Part shown: in pieces, positions 7,090 through 13,462 of the stretch
How the letters are laid out: each line of letters starts with the position of its first letter
How positions within the stretch are numbered: position 1 is the stretch's first letter
Assembly (NCBI GenBank): GCA_038522635.1
Contig: JBCBJZ010000087.1
Coordinates: 1 to 15,657, forward strand
Reading direction: 5' to 3'
Length of the DNA: 15,657 nucleotides
Source of the DNA: JBCBJZ01 sp038522635
GTDB lineage: Bacteria; Pseudomonadota; Alphaproteobacteria; Rhizobiales; Hyphomicrobiaceae
Notes under the pieces: model-generated
The model's database searches: none
Told to the model about the DNA's origin: nothing
The model's input: the letters and a program-made list of their open reading frames with translations, nothing else
Translations under genes and position numbers: made by a program

Positions 7090-8540
7090 GCGCCGACGTC
7101 ACCACCGGCACGGCGGTGCCTTCGTCCGGCCCAGCTAGCATCATGGCCCGCCTGGCCGATGCCAACAAAGTCGCCCGCCGCCGCTTCTGGGTGACGATGG
7201 GCGTGCTTGCCATCATCAGCGCCTACATGGCGGGCACCTTCTACCAGTTCGATCTCGGCAACCTGGCGCGCAAGTGGAGCCCCACCAAAGCCTCGCTCTT
7301 CCTGCTCGACACCTACGCCCACAAAGACCACGTCAGCATCCGCTGGAAAACGCCCGACAAGGTCCGCATCGCCTTCGAGGGCGGCTACCGTGAAATCTAT
7401 GCGACGCCGCCGAAGTGGTACACGCGCGATGAACAAGCGCGCTCGCACACGGTCCGCTTCGACAATGGCGGGCGGATGATCGTCTTCCCCGACCGCGTTG
7501 AAATGCGCGATTGGCCGAAGACCACTCAGCCTTTCATTTTCAAGGTCAACGCCGAGGGCAAGCCATACGTCGAGGGCTTTGTCGGGCGCACGCAAGCGCT
7601 TCCATCATGGATCAGGCAGACCGAAAACAAGGTCGAAGTCCGCCCCTCGCTTTACGAGCGCCTGCAGGTCTACGGCTCGAGCCTGGAGATCCACCGCTAC
7701 GAGATCGGCTGGAAATACTTCTGGTTCGATTTCGACAGCCCGCTTGTCGGCAAATCGGTGCTTGAAGCTGTTGGGCTGATGTTCAGCGGTGAACGGATCG
7801 ATCCCGAGCGATCAAACGCGTCGTTGGTGCTGAACGAGTTCCTCGAAAACGACCAATGGCATCATGGCGTGGTGCTTTACGCGATGGTCGAGACGATCCT
7901 AATGGCGATCCTTGGGACGTTGCTGGCCTGCCTGGTGGGGCTGCCGCTCGCCTTCCTGGCCGCCGCCAACGTGACGCCGTTTGCCGCCGTGCGGTTCGCC
8001 CTGCGCCGTCTGTTCGATTTCTTGCGCGGCGTCGACATGCTGATTTGGAGCCTGATTTTCCTGCGCGCGTTCGGCCCCGGCCTGTTCACCGGGATCTTCG
8101 CGATCGCCTTCACCGACACCGGCACCTTCGGGAAGCTGATGTCGGAGGCGATCGAGAATGCGGACAACAAGCAGCGCGAGGGTGTACAGTCGACCGGCGC
8201 CACCAAGGTGCAACAACACCGCTTTGGCATCATCCCGCAGATCCTGCCGATTTTCATTTCGCAGTCGCTTTACTACCTGGAATCGAACACCCGCGGTGCC
8301 GTGATCATCGGGGCCATGGGCGCTGGCGGCATCGGGCTGCAATTCCTGGGCGCGTTGCAAACCGGCAATGACTTTGAGAACGTGGGCTACATGGCGCTGC
8401 TGGTGCTGGTGACCGTCACGCTGATGGACATGATGTCGGCCAAACTGCGCCGCCTTCTGATCGGCATTGACGCCAAACAGCCGGCCGCCAAGCGTCGCCA
8501 GACCGCTCACCTGCCCCGACCCAAGCCGCAAGGAGTTTGA
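7086..8540 (+). CDS. phnE: Second PhnE-type permease with large extracytoplasmic insertion
   Basis: This is the partner permease, 484 residues, much longer than the usual 260-290. Membrane segment 1 is about 34-52. Residues 55-258 are hydrophilic and rich in Trp/Tyr/Arg (KWYTRDEQARSHTVRFDNGG, then a Phe/Tyr/Trp-rich stretch YFWFDF near 211). They probably form a periplasmic domain between the first and second membrane segments. The permease core is 259-460, with the EAA loop at 354-388 (EAIENADNKQREGVQSTG, ending in IIPQILP) and GAMGAGGIGLQF (409-420). The C-terminal 20 residues are basic. The start overlaps the phnE1 stop by 4 bp. AAGGAG for the next gene lies in its last codons. The insertion matches no domain I recognise; it could contact PhnD or the small exported protein encoded next (inference). 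Confidence 0.9.
   Translation: MSADVTTGTAVPSSGPASIMARLADANKVARRRFWVTMGVLAIISAYMAGTFYQFDLGNLARKWSPTKASLFLLDTYAHKDHVSIRWKTPDKVRIAFEGGYREIYATPPKWYTRDEQARSHTVRFDNGGRMIVFPDRVEMRDWPKTTQPFIFKVNAEGKPYVEGFVGRTQALPSWIRQTENKVEVRPSLYERLQVYGSSLEIHRYEIGWKYFWFDFDSPLVGKSVLEAVGLMFSGERIDPERSNASLVLNEFLENDQWHHGVVLYAMVETILMAILGTLLACLVGLPLAFLAAANVTPFAAVRFALRRLFDFLRGVDMLIWSLIFLRAFGPGLFTGIFAIAFTDTGTFGKLMSEAIENADNKQREGVQSTGATKVQQHRFGIIPQILPIFISQSLYYLESNTRGAVIIGAMGAGGIGLQFLGALQTGNDFENVGYMALLVLVTVTLMDMMSAKLRRLLIGIDAKQPAAKRRQTAHLPRPKPQGV
8530..8535 (+). promoter_or_regulatory. Ribosome-binding site deciding the start at 8543
   Basis: AAGGAG is 7 nt from ATG 8543 but immediately abuts the alternative TTG at 8537. The ATG is therefore the better start for the small exported protein. 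The site sits inside the last codons of the upstream permease gene. Confidence 0.75.
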
Positions 8541-8542
8541 CC

Positions 8543-9040
8543 ATGCGCTTTCCCGCCGTCCGCGTCGCAACGCCCGTGCTTTCGCTTGTGCTCGCCGCAT
8601 CCCTGGCGGCCCCGATGGCATCGCTGACACCCGCCATCGCGCAGGAACAGCAGGCCGGTAACCCCGCCAGCACCAACGCGGACGAGACCTTCAAAAAGCT
8701 GATCGCCAAGTGCGATAACACCGACGTTCTGGTACTGCGCGCGCGCATCCGCCTGCAGCTCGGCCACACCACGCCCGAGGCCGCGAAGGACGCGAAAGCG
8801 ATGCTCGACAAGGGGCTCAGCACGTGCGGTGAAGGCAACATCGATGAGGCCAAAGCAACGTTGGCCAAAGCGCTCAAGCTCGCCGAAGCGGGCGTGACCA
8901 AGACCTACGGCCAGGACGCCAGCACAAAGGTGACCACGGCTGCCAGCAAACCGGATCAGAAAGCGAAGCCCGGCGATGATGCTGCAAAGCCGGACGCGAC
9001 ACCGGCTGCGGAACAAAAACCGTGGTGGAAGTTTTGGTGA
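8543..9040 (+). CDS. Small exported protein of unknown function, C-terminal WWKFW
   Basis: The 165-residue product is not recognised as a named family. It has a Sec-type signal peptide (MRFPAVRVATPVLSLVLAAS, likely cut after TPAIA at residue 33), giving a mature protein of about 130 residues. The mature part has an alpha-helical, Lys/Ala-rich region (about 45-125) with two cysteines (57 and 95) that could form a disulfide. The segment DEAKATLAKALKLAEAG looks like a TPR-type helix. A Pro/Ala/Lys/Asp-rich linker (about 130-159) follows, and the protein ends in KPWWKFW. It sits directly behind the second permease with an ideal ribosome-binding site, so it is very probably co-transcribed with the transporter. 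A periplasmic accessory role in uptake is inference. Confidence 0.8.
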   Translation: MRFPAVRVATPVLSLVLAASLAAPMASLTPAIAQEQQAGNPASTNADETFKKLIAKCDNTDVLVLRARIRLQLGHTTPEAAKDAKAMLDKGLSTCGEGNIDEAKATLAKALKLAEAGVTKTYGQDASTKVTTAASKPDQKAKPGDDAAKPDATPAAEQKPWWKFW

Positions 9041-9114
9041 CCGACGACGGGCGTTGAAGCGGCCTACCGTTCGTCGTCCGCAAGAGGTGGTCCCGCCTGA
9101 TGCGGGGCGGGTGA

Positions 9115-9133
9115 CCCGGGCCGGAGGCCCGGG
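9115..9133 (+). terminator. GC-rich hairpin, possible terminator of the phn operon
   Basis: CCCGGGCC-GGA-GGCCCGGG is a perfect 8-bp stem 75 bp after the last phn-operon stop, followed by CGTTTGC. The T-tract is too short for a confident intrinsic terminator. It may instead belong to the repeat cluster that follows. Confidence 0.4.
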
Positions 9134-9150
9134 CGTTTGCAGCCGTCGAG

Positions 9151-9296
9151 ACTGTCGTCCTCGCTCTCTTGGCGAGGATCCAACCGTCAACGAGCCTAAA
9201 CGGCGGTGATAGCATGGCACGCGCTCAACGGGTGCCACGTCCCGCCTGATCACGCCAGTTGCGAGATGGATCCTACCCACAAGGGGTAGGATGACA
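9151..9296. repeat. Intergenic palindromic repeat, copy 1
   Basis: This copy is about 146 bp and roughly 90% identical by eye to copy 2. It starts ACTGTCGTCCT and ends AGGATGACA. The right end folds into a perfect 9-bp hairpin, ATCCTACCC-ACAAG-GGGTAGGAT (9270-9292). The left end folds similarly around CCTCGC/GCGAGG. Confidence 0.85.
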
Positions 9297-9323
9297 TCCT
9301 GGGCAGAACTCGCGGCCACCACA

Positions 9324-9470
9324 ACTGTCATCCTCGCCCTCGTGGCGAGGATCGAACCGTCAACGAGTCTGAACGGCGGTGATGGCATGGCACGCACTCA
9401 ACGGGCGCTACGTCCGCCAGATCACGCCGGTTGAGAGATGGTTCCTACCCACAAGGGGTAGGATGACAGT
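9324..9470. repeat. Intergenic palindromic repeat, copy 2, with perfect 11-bp inverted ends
   Basis: The element starts ACTGTCATCCT (9324-9334) and ends with its exact reverse complement AGGATGACAGT (9460-9470). The left end contains hairpin ATCCTCGCC-CTCGT-GGCGAGGAT (9330-9352). The right end contains TCCTACCC-ACAAG-GGGTAGGA. The two end hairpins are related but differ by paired, structure-keeping changes. It lies 173 bp after copy 1 and ends 39 bp before the phosphatase start. Confidence 0.85.
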
Positions 9471-9501
9471 GGTCGGTGGGATAACGTTGAAGAGCACAGT
9501 G

Positions 9502-9513
9502 ATGGGCCGATGA
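9502..9513 (+). other. Possible three-codon leader ORF overlapping the phosphatase start
   Basis: ATG-GGC-CGA-TGA encodes Met-Gly-Arg and stops. Its ATG has GAAGAG (9489-9494) 7 nt upstream, the ideal distance, whereas the phosphatase ATG at 9510 is 15 nt from that site. The TGA overlaps the phosphatase ATG as ATGA, so ribosomes could reinitiate. Positional evidence only. Confidence 0.3.
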
Positions 9514-10031
9514 GTGACGTGGACACCACCCCCAACATAGAGCGCTACGAGGTGGATCTCGCCCCGCAGGTCGCCGCGCCAGGGCGCCTCAGCGTCATGC
9601 CCGCCCCGCGCAGCCCGGCGCTGGACGGCTGGGCGCGAGCGCTTGCGCAAGTCGGCGTCACCGACGTCGCCTGCCTGTTGGACACCGCCGACCGCAACGC
9701 CTTTGGCCTTGGCCGCGAACCCGAGCACCTTGCCGCCCACGGCGTCCGCTTTCACGCCTACGGCATCGATGACTTCGGCCTTCCCACCGATGACGCGACC
9801 TTTGCAAGCCTCATACGCGCGTTGGCGCAACGGCTCCATGCTGGCGGGCACGTCGCGGTGCACTGCCTCGCCGGGATCGGGCGATCCGGCATGACGGCCG
9901 GGTGCACGATGAAGACGGTCGGCTTCACGGCCGACGAAGCGATCGCACGGCTGTCACGTGCGCGCGGCTGCCCTGTGCCCGACACCGCTGCACAAGCCGA
10001 CTACATTCGGGACTTCACACCGCGCGCTTAG
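9510..10031 (+). CDS. Tyrosine/dual-specificity-type protein phosphatase (CX5R)
   Basis: The 173-residue product is a cytoplasmic cysteine-based phosphatase. The catalytic loop VAVHCLAGIGRSG gives nucleophile Cys119 and phosphate-binding Arg125, the HC-X5-R-S signature. An upstream Asp in YGIDDFGLP (Asp87 or 88) is the likely general acid, about 31 residues before the cysteine as in this superfamily. The C-terminal helix region (FTADEAIARLSRARG) matches the usual fold end. There is no signal peptide. It lies downstream of the phn operon but behind a 469-bp repeat-rich gap, so it is probably separately expressed. It could act on phosphoproteins or on small phosphate esters, and the sequence does not decide which. 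Confidence 0.85.
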   Translation: MSDVDTTPNIERYEVDLAPQVAAPGRLSVMPAPRSPALDGWARALAQVGVTDVACLLDTADRNAFGLGREPEHLAAHGVRFHAYGIDDFGLPTDDATFASLIRALAQRLHAGGHVAVHCLAGIGRSGMTAGCTMKTVGFTADEAIARLSRARGCPVPDTAAQADYIRDFTPRA

Positions 10032-10081
10032 ATGTCGGTTCGCTTCAGGTCGAAGCAGAACAGACATCTAAGCTATTGTTT
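10026..10081 (+). terminator. Nested-hairpin terminator at the end of the phosphatase gene
   Basis: GCTTAGATGTC (10026-10036) pairs perfectly with GACATCTAAGC (10063-10073). Inside, GCTTC (10042-10046) pairs with GAAGC (10052-10056). TATTGTTTT follows. The 5' arm includes the phosphatase stop codon. The arm-plus-T-tract layout fits an intrinsic terminator with an unusually large loop. Confidence 0.6.
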
Positions 10082-10085
10082 TGCC

Positions 10086-10128
10086 GTTCATCTTTTGCCT
10101 CAGGTGATTCCACCTGAGGCGGATGAAC
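10086..10128. repeat. Strong hairpin in the convergent gap
   Basis: GCCTCAGGTG-ATTC-CACCTGAGGC (10097-10120) is a perfect 10-bp stem. It is extended by outer arms GTTCATC (10086-10092) and GATGAAC (10122-10128) around a TTTT/G internal loop. It lies between the convergent phosphatase and tctA genes. Neither strand has a T-tract after the stem, so it is not a canonical intrinsic terminator. It may block 3' exonucleases for tctA mRNA or bind a protein. Confidence 0.65.
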
Positions 10129-10187
10129 TCTAAGGCACGGTCGATCTCGGGCTCACCCGTGGTGATCGCGATTCTTCGCCCTAAGAT

Positions 10188-11657
10188 CTAGCCGCGACGG
10201 CGCGTGAGAACCGGCAAAAGCACGCCGATCGCCGCCAAGATCAAGAACATGGCAGCCAACGGCTGGGTGAAGATCAGCCACCATTGACCATCGAAAATCT
10301 TGAGCGAATTCTGCAGGTTCGTCTCCACCATCTCGCCCAGGATGAGGCCGATCGCGATCGGTGCGACGGCAAAGCCGAAGCGCCGGAACACATAGCCGAC
10401 AACCCCAAAGATCAGCACCAGATAAACATCCAACATCGCCTGGTTCAGCGAGTAGGCGCCGACGATCGCCAGCGCGAAAACGATCGGCCACAGGAGCTGG
10501 CGGGGCACCAACGTCACCCGCGCGAACGCCTTGGCGCCGTAAAGGCCGAGCACCAGGAACATGAGGTTTGCAGCCAGCATCGCGCCGAAGATCGCGTAGA
10601 CCTTGTCGACCTGCTGCGTGAAGAGATGCGGGCCAGGCCGCAGGCCGTGCACCATCAGCCCAACGATGATCACCGCCGTCGTCGCGCTGCCCGGGATGCC
10701 GAGCACCAAGGTCGGTACCATCGCCCCGCCGGTGGCCGCGTTGTTCGCCGCTTCCGCGCCCGCCACGCCTTCGATGGCGCCCTTGCCGAATTCGTCCTTG
10801 TTCTTCGCCCAGCGCTTGGCTTCAGAATAGCCGATCATCGAGGCAACGGTTGCACCTTCCGCCGGCAAGATGCCGATGAACGTGCCGATCCCGCACGAGC
10901 GCGCGACCGTGCCGCGGATGCGCCTGTAGTCGGCCCAGGACGGCAATTTCACCGCCTTCATGGTGATCTGTTCGATGACCATATTGATCTTGGTCGACTG
11001 CACCAGCAGTTCCGACATGGCGAACAGGCCGATCATCACGGGGATGAAGTTGAGCCCCTCGTAAAGCTCGTAATTGCCGAACATGAAGCGCTCAACAGCC
11101 GTCACCTGGTCAGCGCCGATGGTCGCCAGCCAAACGCCGAAGATGCCGCCGATCAGGTTTTTCACTGCGCCGCCTTCGGAGATGCTGGCGAGCATCGAAA
11201 GCCCGAAGAGCGTAAGCGCGAAGTATTCGGGCGGGCGGAACTGATAGGCAACCTGCGCCATCAGCGGTGCGGCGATCGAAAGGGCGAACACCGAGAAGAT
11301 GCCGCCGATGGTGGAGGCGACCACGGCGATGCCAAGCGCGCGCCCCGCTTCGCCCCGCTGCGCGAGCGGGAACCCGTCGAAGGTGGTCGCCGCCGCCGCG
11401 GGCGTGCCAGGCGTGTTGATGAGGATCGCTGTGATCGCGCCGGCAAACGTTGCTGAACAGTAGATCGTGGTCAACACCGTGATCGCGTAGACGGGCTCCA
11501 TCGTCAGCGTGAATGGCAGCAGCAACGCAGCGCCCGTGGTCGCGCCCAAGCCCGGCAACGCCCCGATGATGACGCCAGCGACCGTGGTCACGAAAATCAG
11601 CCCCAGCAGATAGGGATCGCTGAAGATGGAAAGGAAAGCGCCGATCGCTTCGCCCAT
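10188..11657 (-). CDS. tctA: Tripartite tricarboxylate transporter large permease TctA
   Basis: This is the large inner-membrane subunit of a TctABC secondary transporter, which imports organic acids using an ion gradient and the periplasmic protein TctC. The 489 residues, largely hydrophobic with about a dozen membrane segments, match family length. Hallmarks are GALPGLGATTGAALLLPFT (32-50) and YCSATFAGAITAILINTPGT (66-85) followed by FDGFPLAQRG. The second half has its own inverted-topology counterpart, GILPAEGATVASMIGYSEA, and MVPTLVLGIPGSATTAVII. The ATG lies 6 nt beyond the tctB stop, so tctB and tctA are translationally close. It is the last gene of the minus-strand unit. Substrate specificity is set mainly by TctC and is unknown. 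Confidence 0.94.
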   Translation of the reverse strand: MGEAIGAFLSIFSDPYLLGLIFVTTVAGVIIGALPGLGATTGAALLLPFTLTMEPVYAITVLTTIYCSATFAGAITAILINTPGTPAAAATTFDGFPLAQRGEAGRALGIAVVASTIGGIFSVFALSIAAPLMAQVAYQFRPPEYFALTLFGLSMLASISEGGAVKNLIGGIFGVWLATIGADQVTAVERFMFGNYELYEGLNFIPVMIGLFAMSELLVQSTKINMVIEQITMKAVKLPSWADYRRIRGTVARSCGIGTFIGILPAEGATVASMIGYSEAKRWAKNKDEFGKGAIEGVAGAEAANNAATGGAMVPTLVLGIPGSATTAVIIVGLMVHGLRPGPHLFTQQVDKVYAIFGAMLAANLMFLVLGLYGAKAFARVTLVPRQLLWPIVFALAIVGAYSLNQAMLDVYLVLIFGVVGYVFRRFGFAVAPIAIGLILGEMVETNLQNSLKIFDGQWWLIFTQPLAAMFLILAAIGVLLPVLTRRRG

Positions 11658-11663
11658 GAACGC

Positions 11664-12233
11664 TCAGGCCCCGTACCAAAGGTTGGTGAGAATGCCGCGC
11701 GGGAAGCGCACTTTCAGCACCAGATCAAACGTAAAAAAGATGATGGCCGGGGTCGCAACCGCCACCAGCCCCGCGAGCCACAACCGCTTTTCGCCCCACA
11801 CGACGGCCATCACGAACATGACAACCGCGAGCCCGAGAAACATGTCGGCGCAAAACGCGATCAGGAAAAACAAGCCGAGCAAAGCCACCGAGGCCCACGT
11901 TTGCCAGGGTTCCGGCTCGCGCGGTTTGGGGGGATTACGCCAGGTCTGGGCGATGACGATCACGTTCAGGACCGAGATCACGATCACCAGAAAGAGCGGG
12001 AAATTGCGCGGCTGCATCGCATCGCCGACGATGGCTGGCGAGGCCTTGTCGAAGGTGGTGGTCAGATAGGCGACCACGGCTGCGAACACGAACACCAGCA
12101 GCGGCATCGTGAAGTCGGAGAGGCGGGCGCGGCGTGGCGCAAGGTCGGTTGCGGCGGCCGCTTCAGAAGGACCGGACGCCTCAGGCGGTGGCACGCTGGC
12201 GCCCTGTTCGCCGGATGCTGGATCGGTGGGCAC
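11664..12233 (-). CDS. tctB: Tripartite tricarboxylate transporter small permease TctB
   Basis: This is the small membrane subunit that partners TctA. The 189 residues have four predicted membrane segments: about 43-60 (MPLLVFVFAAVVAYLTT), 78-96 (FPLFLVIVISVLNVIVIAQ), 115-145 (a long hydrophobic block SVALLGLFFLIAF and MFLGLAVVMFVMAVV) and 153-173. The PRNFPLF and FPRGIL motifs are typical of the family. The first 35 residues are a Pro/Ala/Glu-rich hydrophilic extension, longer than usual. The start is GTG at 12233, chosen because AAGGAG (minus strand, 12247-12242) lies 8 nt upstream. It is six bases upstream of tctA and 180 bp downstream of tctC. Confidence 0.9.
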   Translation of the reverse strand: MPTDPASGEQGASVPPPEASGPSEAAAATDLAPRRARLSDFTMPLLVFVFAAVVAYLTTTFDKASPAIVGDAMQPRNFPLFLVIVISVLNVIVIAQTWRNPPKPREPEPWQTWASVALLGLFFLIAFCADMFLGLAVVMFVMAVVWGEKRLWLAGLVAVATPAIIFFTFDLVLKVRFPRGILTNLWYGA

Positions 12234-12344
12234 CGGCGGTGCTCCTTGTTAACGGCTGATGCGCCGGGAGGCTCACGACACCACCACAGGCGTCTCACCT
12301 GGCGGCACGCCCCCGCTTTGGCGCTTTGGCTGCGCAACGGGTGA

Positions 12345-12371
12345 GCGCGCCACTCTCAAAGAGCAGCGCGC
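12345..12371 (-). other. Hairpin in the tctC-tctB gap
   Basis: GCGCGC (12345-12350) and GCGCGC (12366-12371) enclose CTCT/AGAG around a 3-nt loop, with one CA/CA mismatch pair between the two stem parts. It lies 43-69 bp after the tctC stop. It has no T-tract and so is more likely a processing or 3'-end-protecting hairpin, which would favour excess TctC over TctAB. Confidence 0.4.
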
Positions 12372-12413
12372 CCGCGTAACGTCGCCCCAGCGCTGGCCGG
12401 AGCAGCAAGAACC

Positions 12414-13382
12414 TTAAAGCCCCATTTCCTTGATGGCGGGCTTCATGTCCTCGATCATCTTCTTGATCTGCTCGCCCCAGGCCTTGGACCCGACGACGGA
12501 CGTCTTGTCGAGGCCCACCGACGTCAAGAAGCCCTGATAGACCGAGTGTTGCATCGCCTTCACGAGGCCCTTCTCAAGGATCGCGATCTTGGCCGGGTCG
12601 GTTTTGGCGTGCGTGACGAAACCGCGGACGGTTGAGAAGACCACATCGATGCCGAGTTCCTTGGCGGTCTTCGCTTTCGGGATCGGCCCCATGCGCGCGA
12701 CACCCAGGATGACGAGCGGGCAGATGTCACCCGATTCGATCTGCGCGGAAGCTTCCGACAGGTTCAGGACGCCCACATCGACCGACCCCGCCACCAACTG
12801 CGTGGCGACCTCGCCGCCGCCCTTGAACGGCACGATCGTCGGCTGCATCAGCCCGCCCTTCTTGGCGAACACGTATGCTGAAATATGGTCGATGCCGCCA
12901 GCATTGGTGGTGCCGAACTTGAGTTTCGTCTTCTTCATGCCGGCGACGAAGTCTTCCGGCGTTTTGTAAGCGGACCGCTTGCAGTTCACCATCAGGATCT
13001 GCGGGTCATCGGTGCCGCGCGCGATCGGCGCCATCTCATCAACGTTCAGCGTGGTTTTGCCTTTGGCCATCGTGATCGCATGGCCGATCGTGAAGGCCAT
13101 GATCGTGTGGCCGTCGGCCGGGCGCGTCTTAAAGAACTGCATGGCCGCCGCGCCGTTGCCGCCGCGCTTGTTCACGACGACCATGTCAGCCTTCAGCACG
13201 CGGCGCGAGCGCAGCATCATCATGCGGCTGGTCACATCGGTCCCGCCGCCAGCGCCAGCGTGGGTGACGACTTCAATCGTCTTGGCAGGAAAGTCGGCAG
13301 CCAGCGCGAGCGCGCCAAAGCTGCAGGCGAATACGGTCGCCAGACCGGCTGTGAGCGGTGCCCGTTTGAGCGTTGATGTCAT
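12414..13382 (-). CDS. tctC: Tripartite tricarboxylate transporter substrate-binding protein TctC
   Basis: This is the periplasmic solute-binding protein of the TctABC system. A longer in-frame ATG at 13544 would overlap the neighbouring isomerase gene and read an Arg-rich non-protein-like stretch. ATG 13382 with GGAGG 8 nt upstream is preferred, giving 322 residues, the family norm. The signal peptide is cut probably after GALALA (residue 28), leaving ADFPAKTIEVV, the usual mature start. Family motifs include THAGAGGGTDVTSRMM (around 40-55, the ligand-carboxylate loop), VVNKRGGNGAAAMQF, KFGTTNAGGIDHISA and PFKGGGEVATQLVAGSVDVG. It is upstream of tctB and tctA and downstream of the isomerase gene. 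The ligand is probably a small organic acid but cannot be named. Confidence 0.93.
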   Translation of the reverse strand: MTSTLKRAPLTAGLATVFACSFGALALAADFPAKTIEVVTHAGAGGGTDVTSRMMMLRSRRVLKADMVVVNKRGGNGAAAMQFFKTRPADGHTIMAFTIGHAITMAKGKTTLNVDEMAPIARGTDDPQILMVNCKRSAYKTPEDFVAGMKKTKLKFGTTNAGGIDHISAYVFAKKGGLMQPTIVPFKGGGEVATQLVAGSVDVGVLNLSEASAQIESGDICPLVILGVARMGPIPKAKTAKELGIDVVFSTVRGFVTHAKTDPAKIAILEKGLVKAMQHSVYQGFLTSVGLDKTSVVGSKAWGEQIKKMIEDMKPAIKEMGL

Positions 13383-13462
13383 CGATGGTTCCTCCGATTG
13401 TAAAGAGATGTTGTCCCCGCTCGTTTGTCGGCGGAGGTTAAGGCTTGATGCCGACGGCGCGT
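13383..13462 (-). promoter_or_regulatory. tctC leader with a possible anti-Shine-Dalgarno pairing
   Basis: The 80-nt gap between the isomerase stop and the tctC start contains the tctC ribosome-binding site CGGAGG (minus strand, 13396-13391). An upstream CCTCCG (minus strand, 13437-13432) is perfectly complementary to it. The pairing is only 6 bp with a loop of about 35 nt, so its significance is doubtful. Confidence 0.2.

Larger units (their letters stand above)
9041..9509. other. Non-coding interval with hairpins and a tandem repeat
   Basis: The 469 bp between the exported-protein gene and the phosphatase gene hold no credible gene. They contain a GC-rich hairpin (9115-9133) and two tandem copies of a palindromic element (9151-9296 and 9324-9470). 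Minus-strand frames through this interval translate the repeat and do not look like a protein family. Confidence 0.7.

Noticed and set aside
8507..9397. Minus-strand open frame of 296 codons
   Set aside because: It reads through the palindromic repeats and antisense to the exported-protein gene. The translated repeat recurs in other frames, and there is no plausible domain.
9151..9470. CRISPR-like direct repeat
   Set aside because: There are only two copies, each about 147 bp and diverged from each other, with inverted ends. Size and architecture do not fit a CRISPR array.
10071..10187. In-frame open stretch of about 39 codons directly after the tctA stop codon (minus strand)
   Set aside because: It reads like protein but has no ATG, GTG or TTG near its beginning, and it runs through two hairpins. 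TctA already has its normal length, so read-through is not supported.
10284..11456. Plus-strand open frame of 390 codons
   Set aside because: It is antisense to tctA and its composition is dominated by Arg, His, Asp and Glu, typical of the reverse frame of a membrane protein in high-GC DNA.
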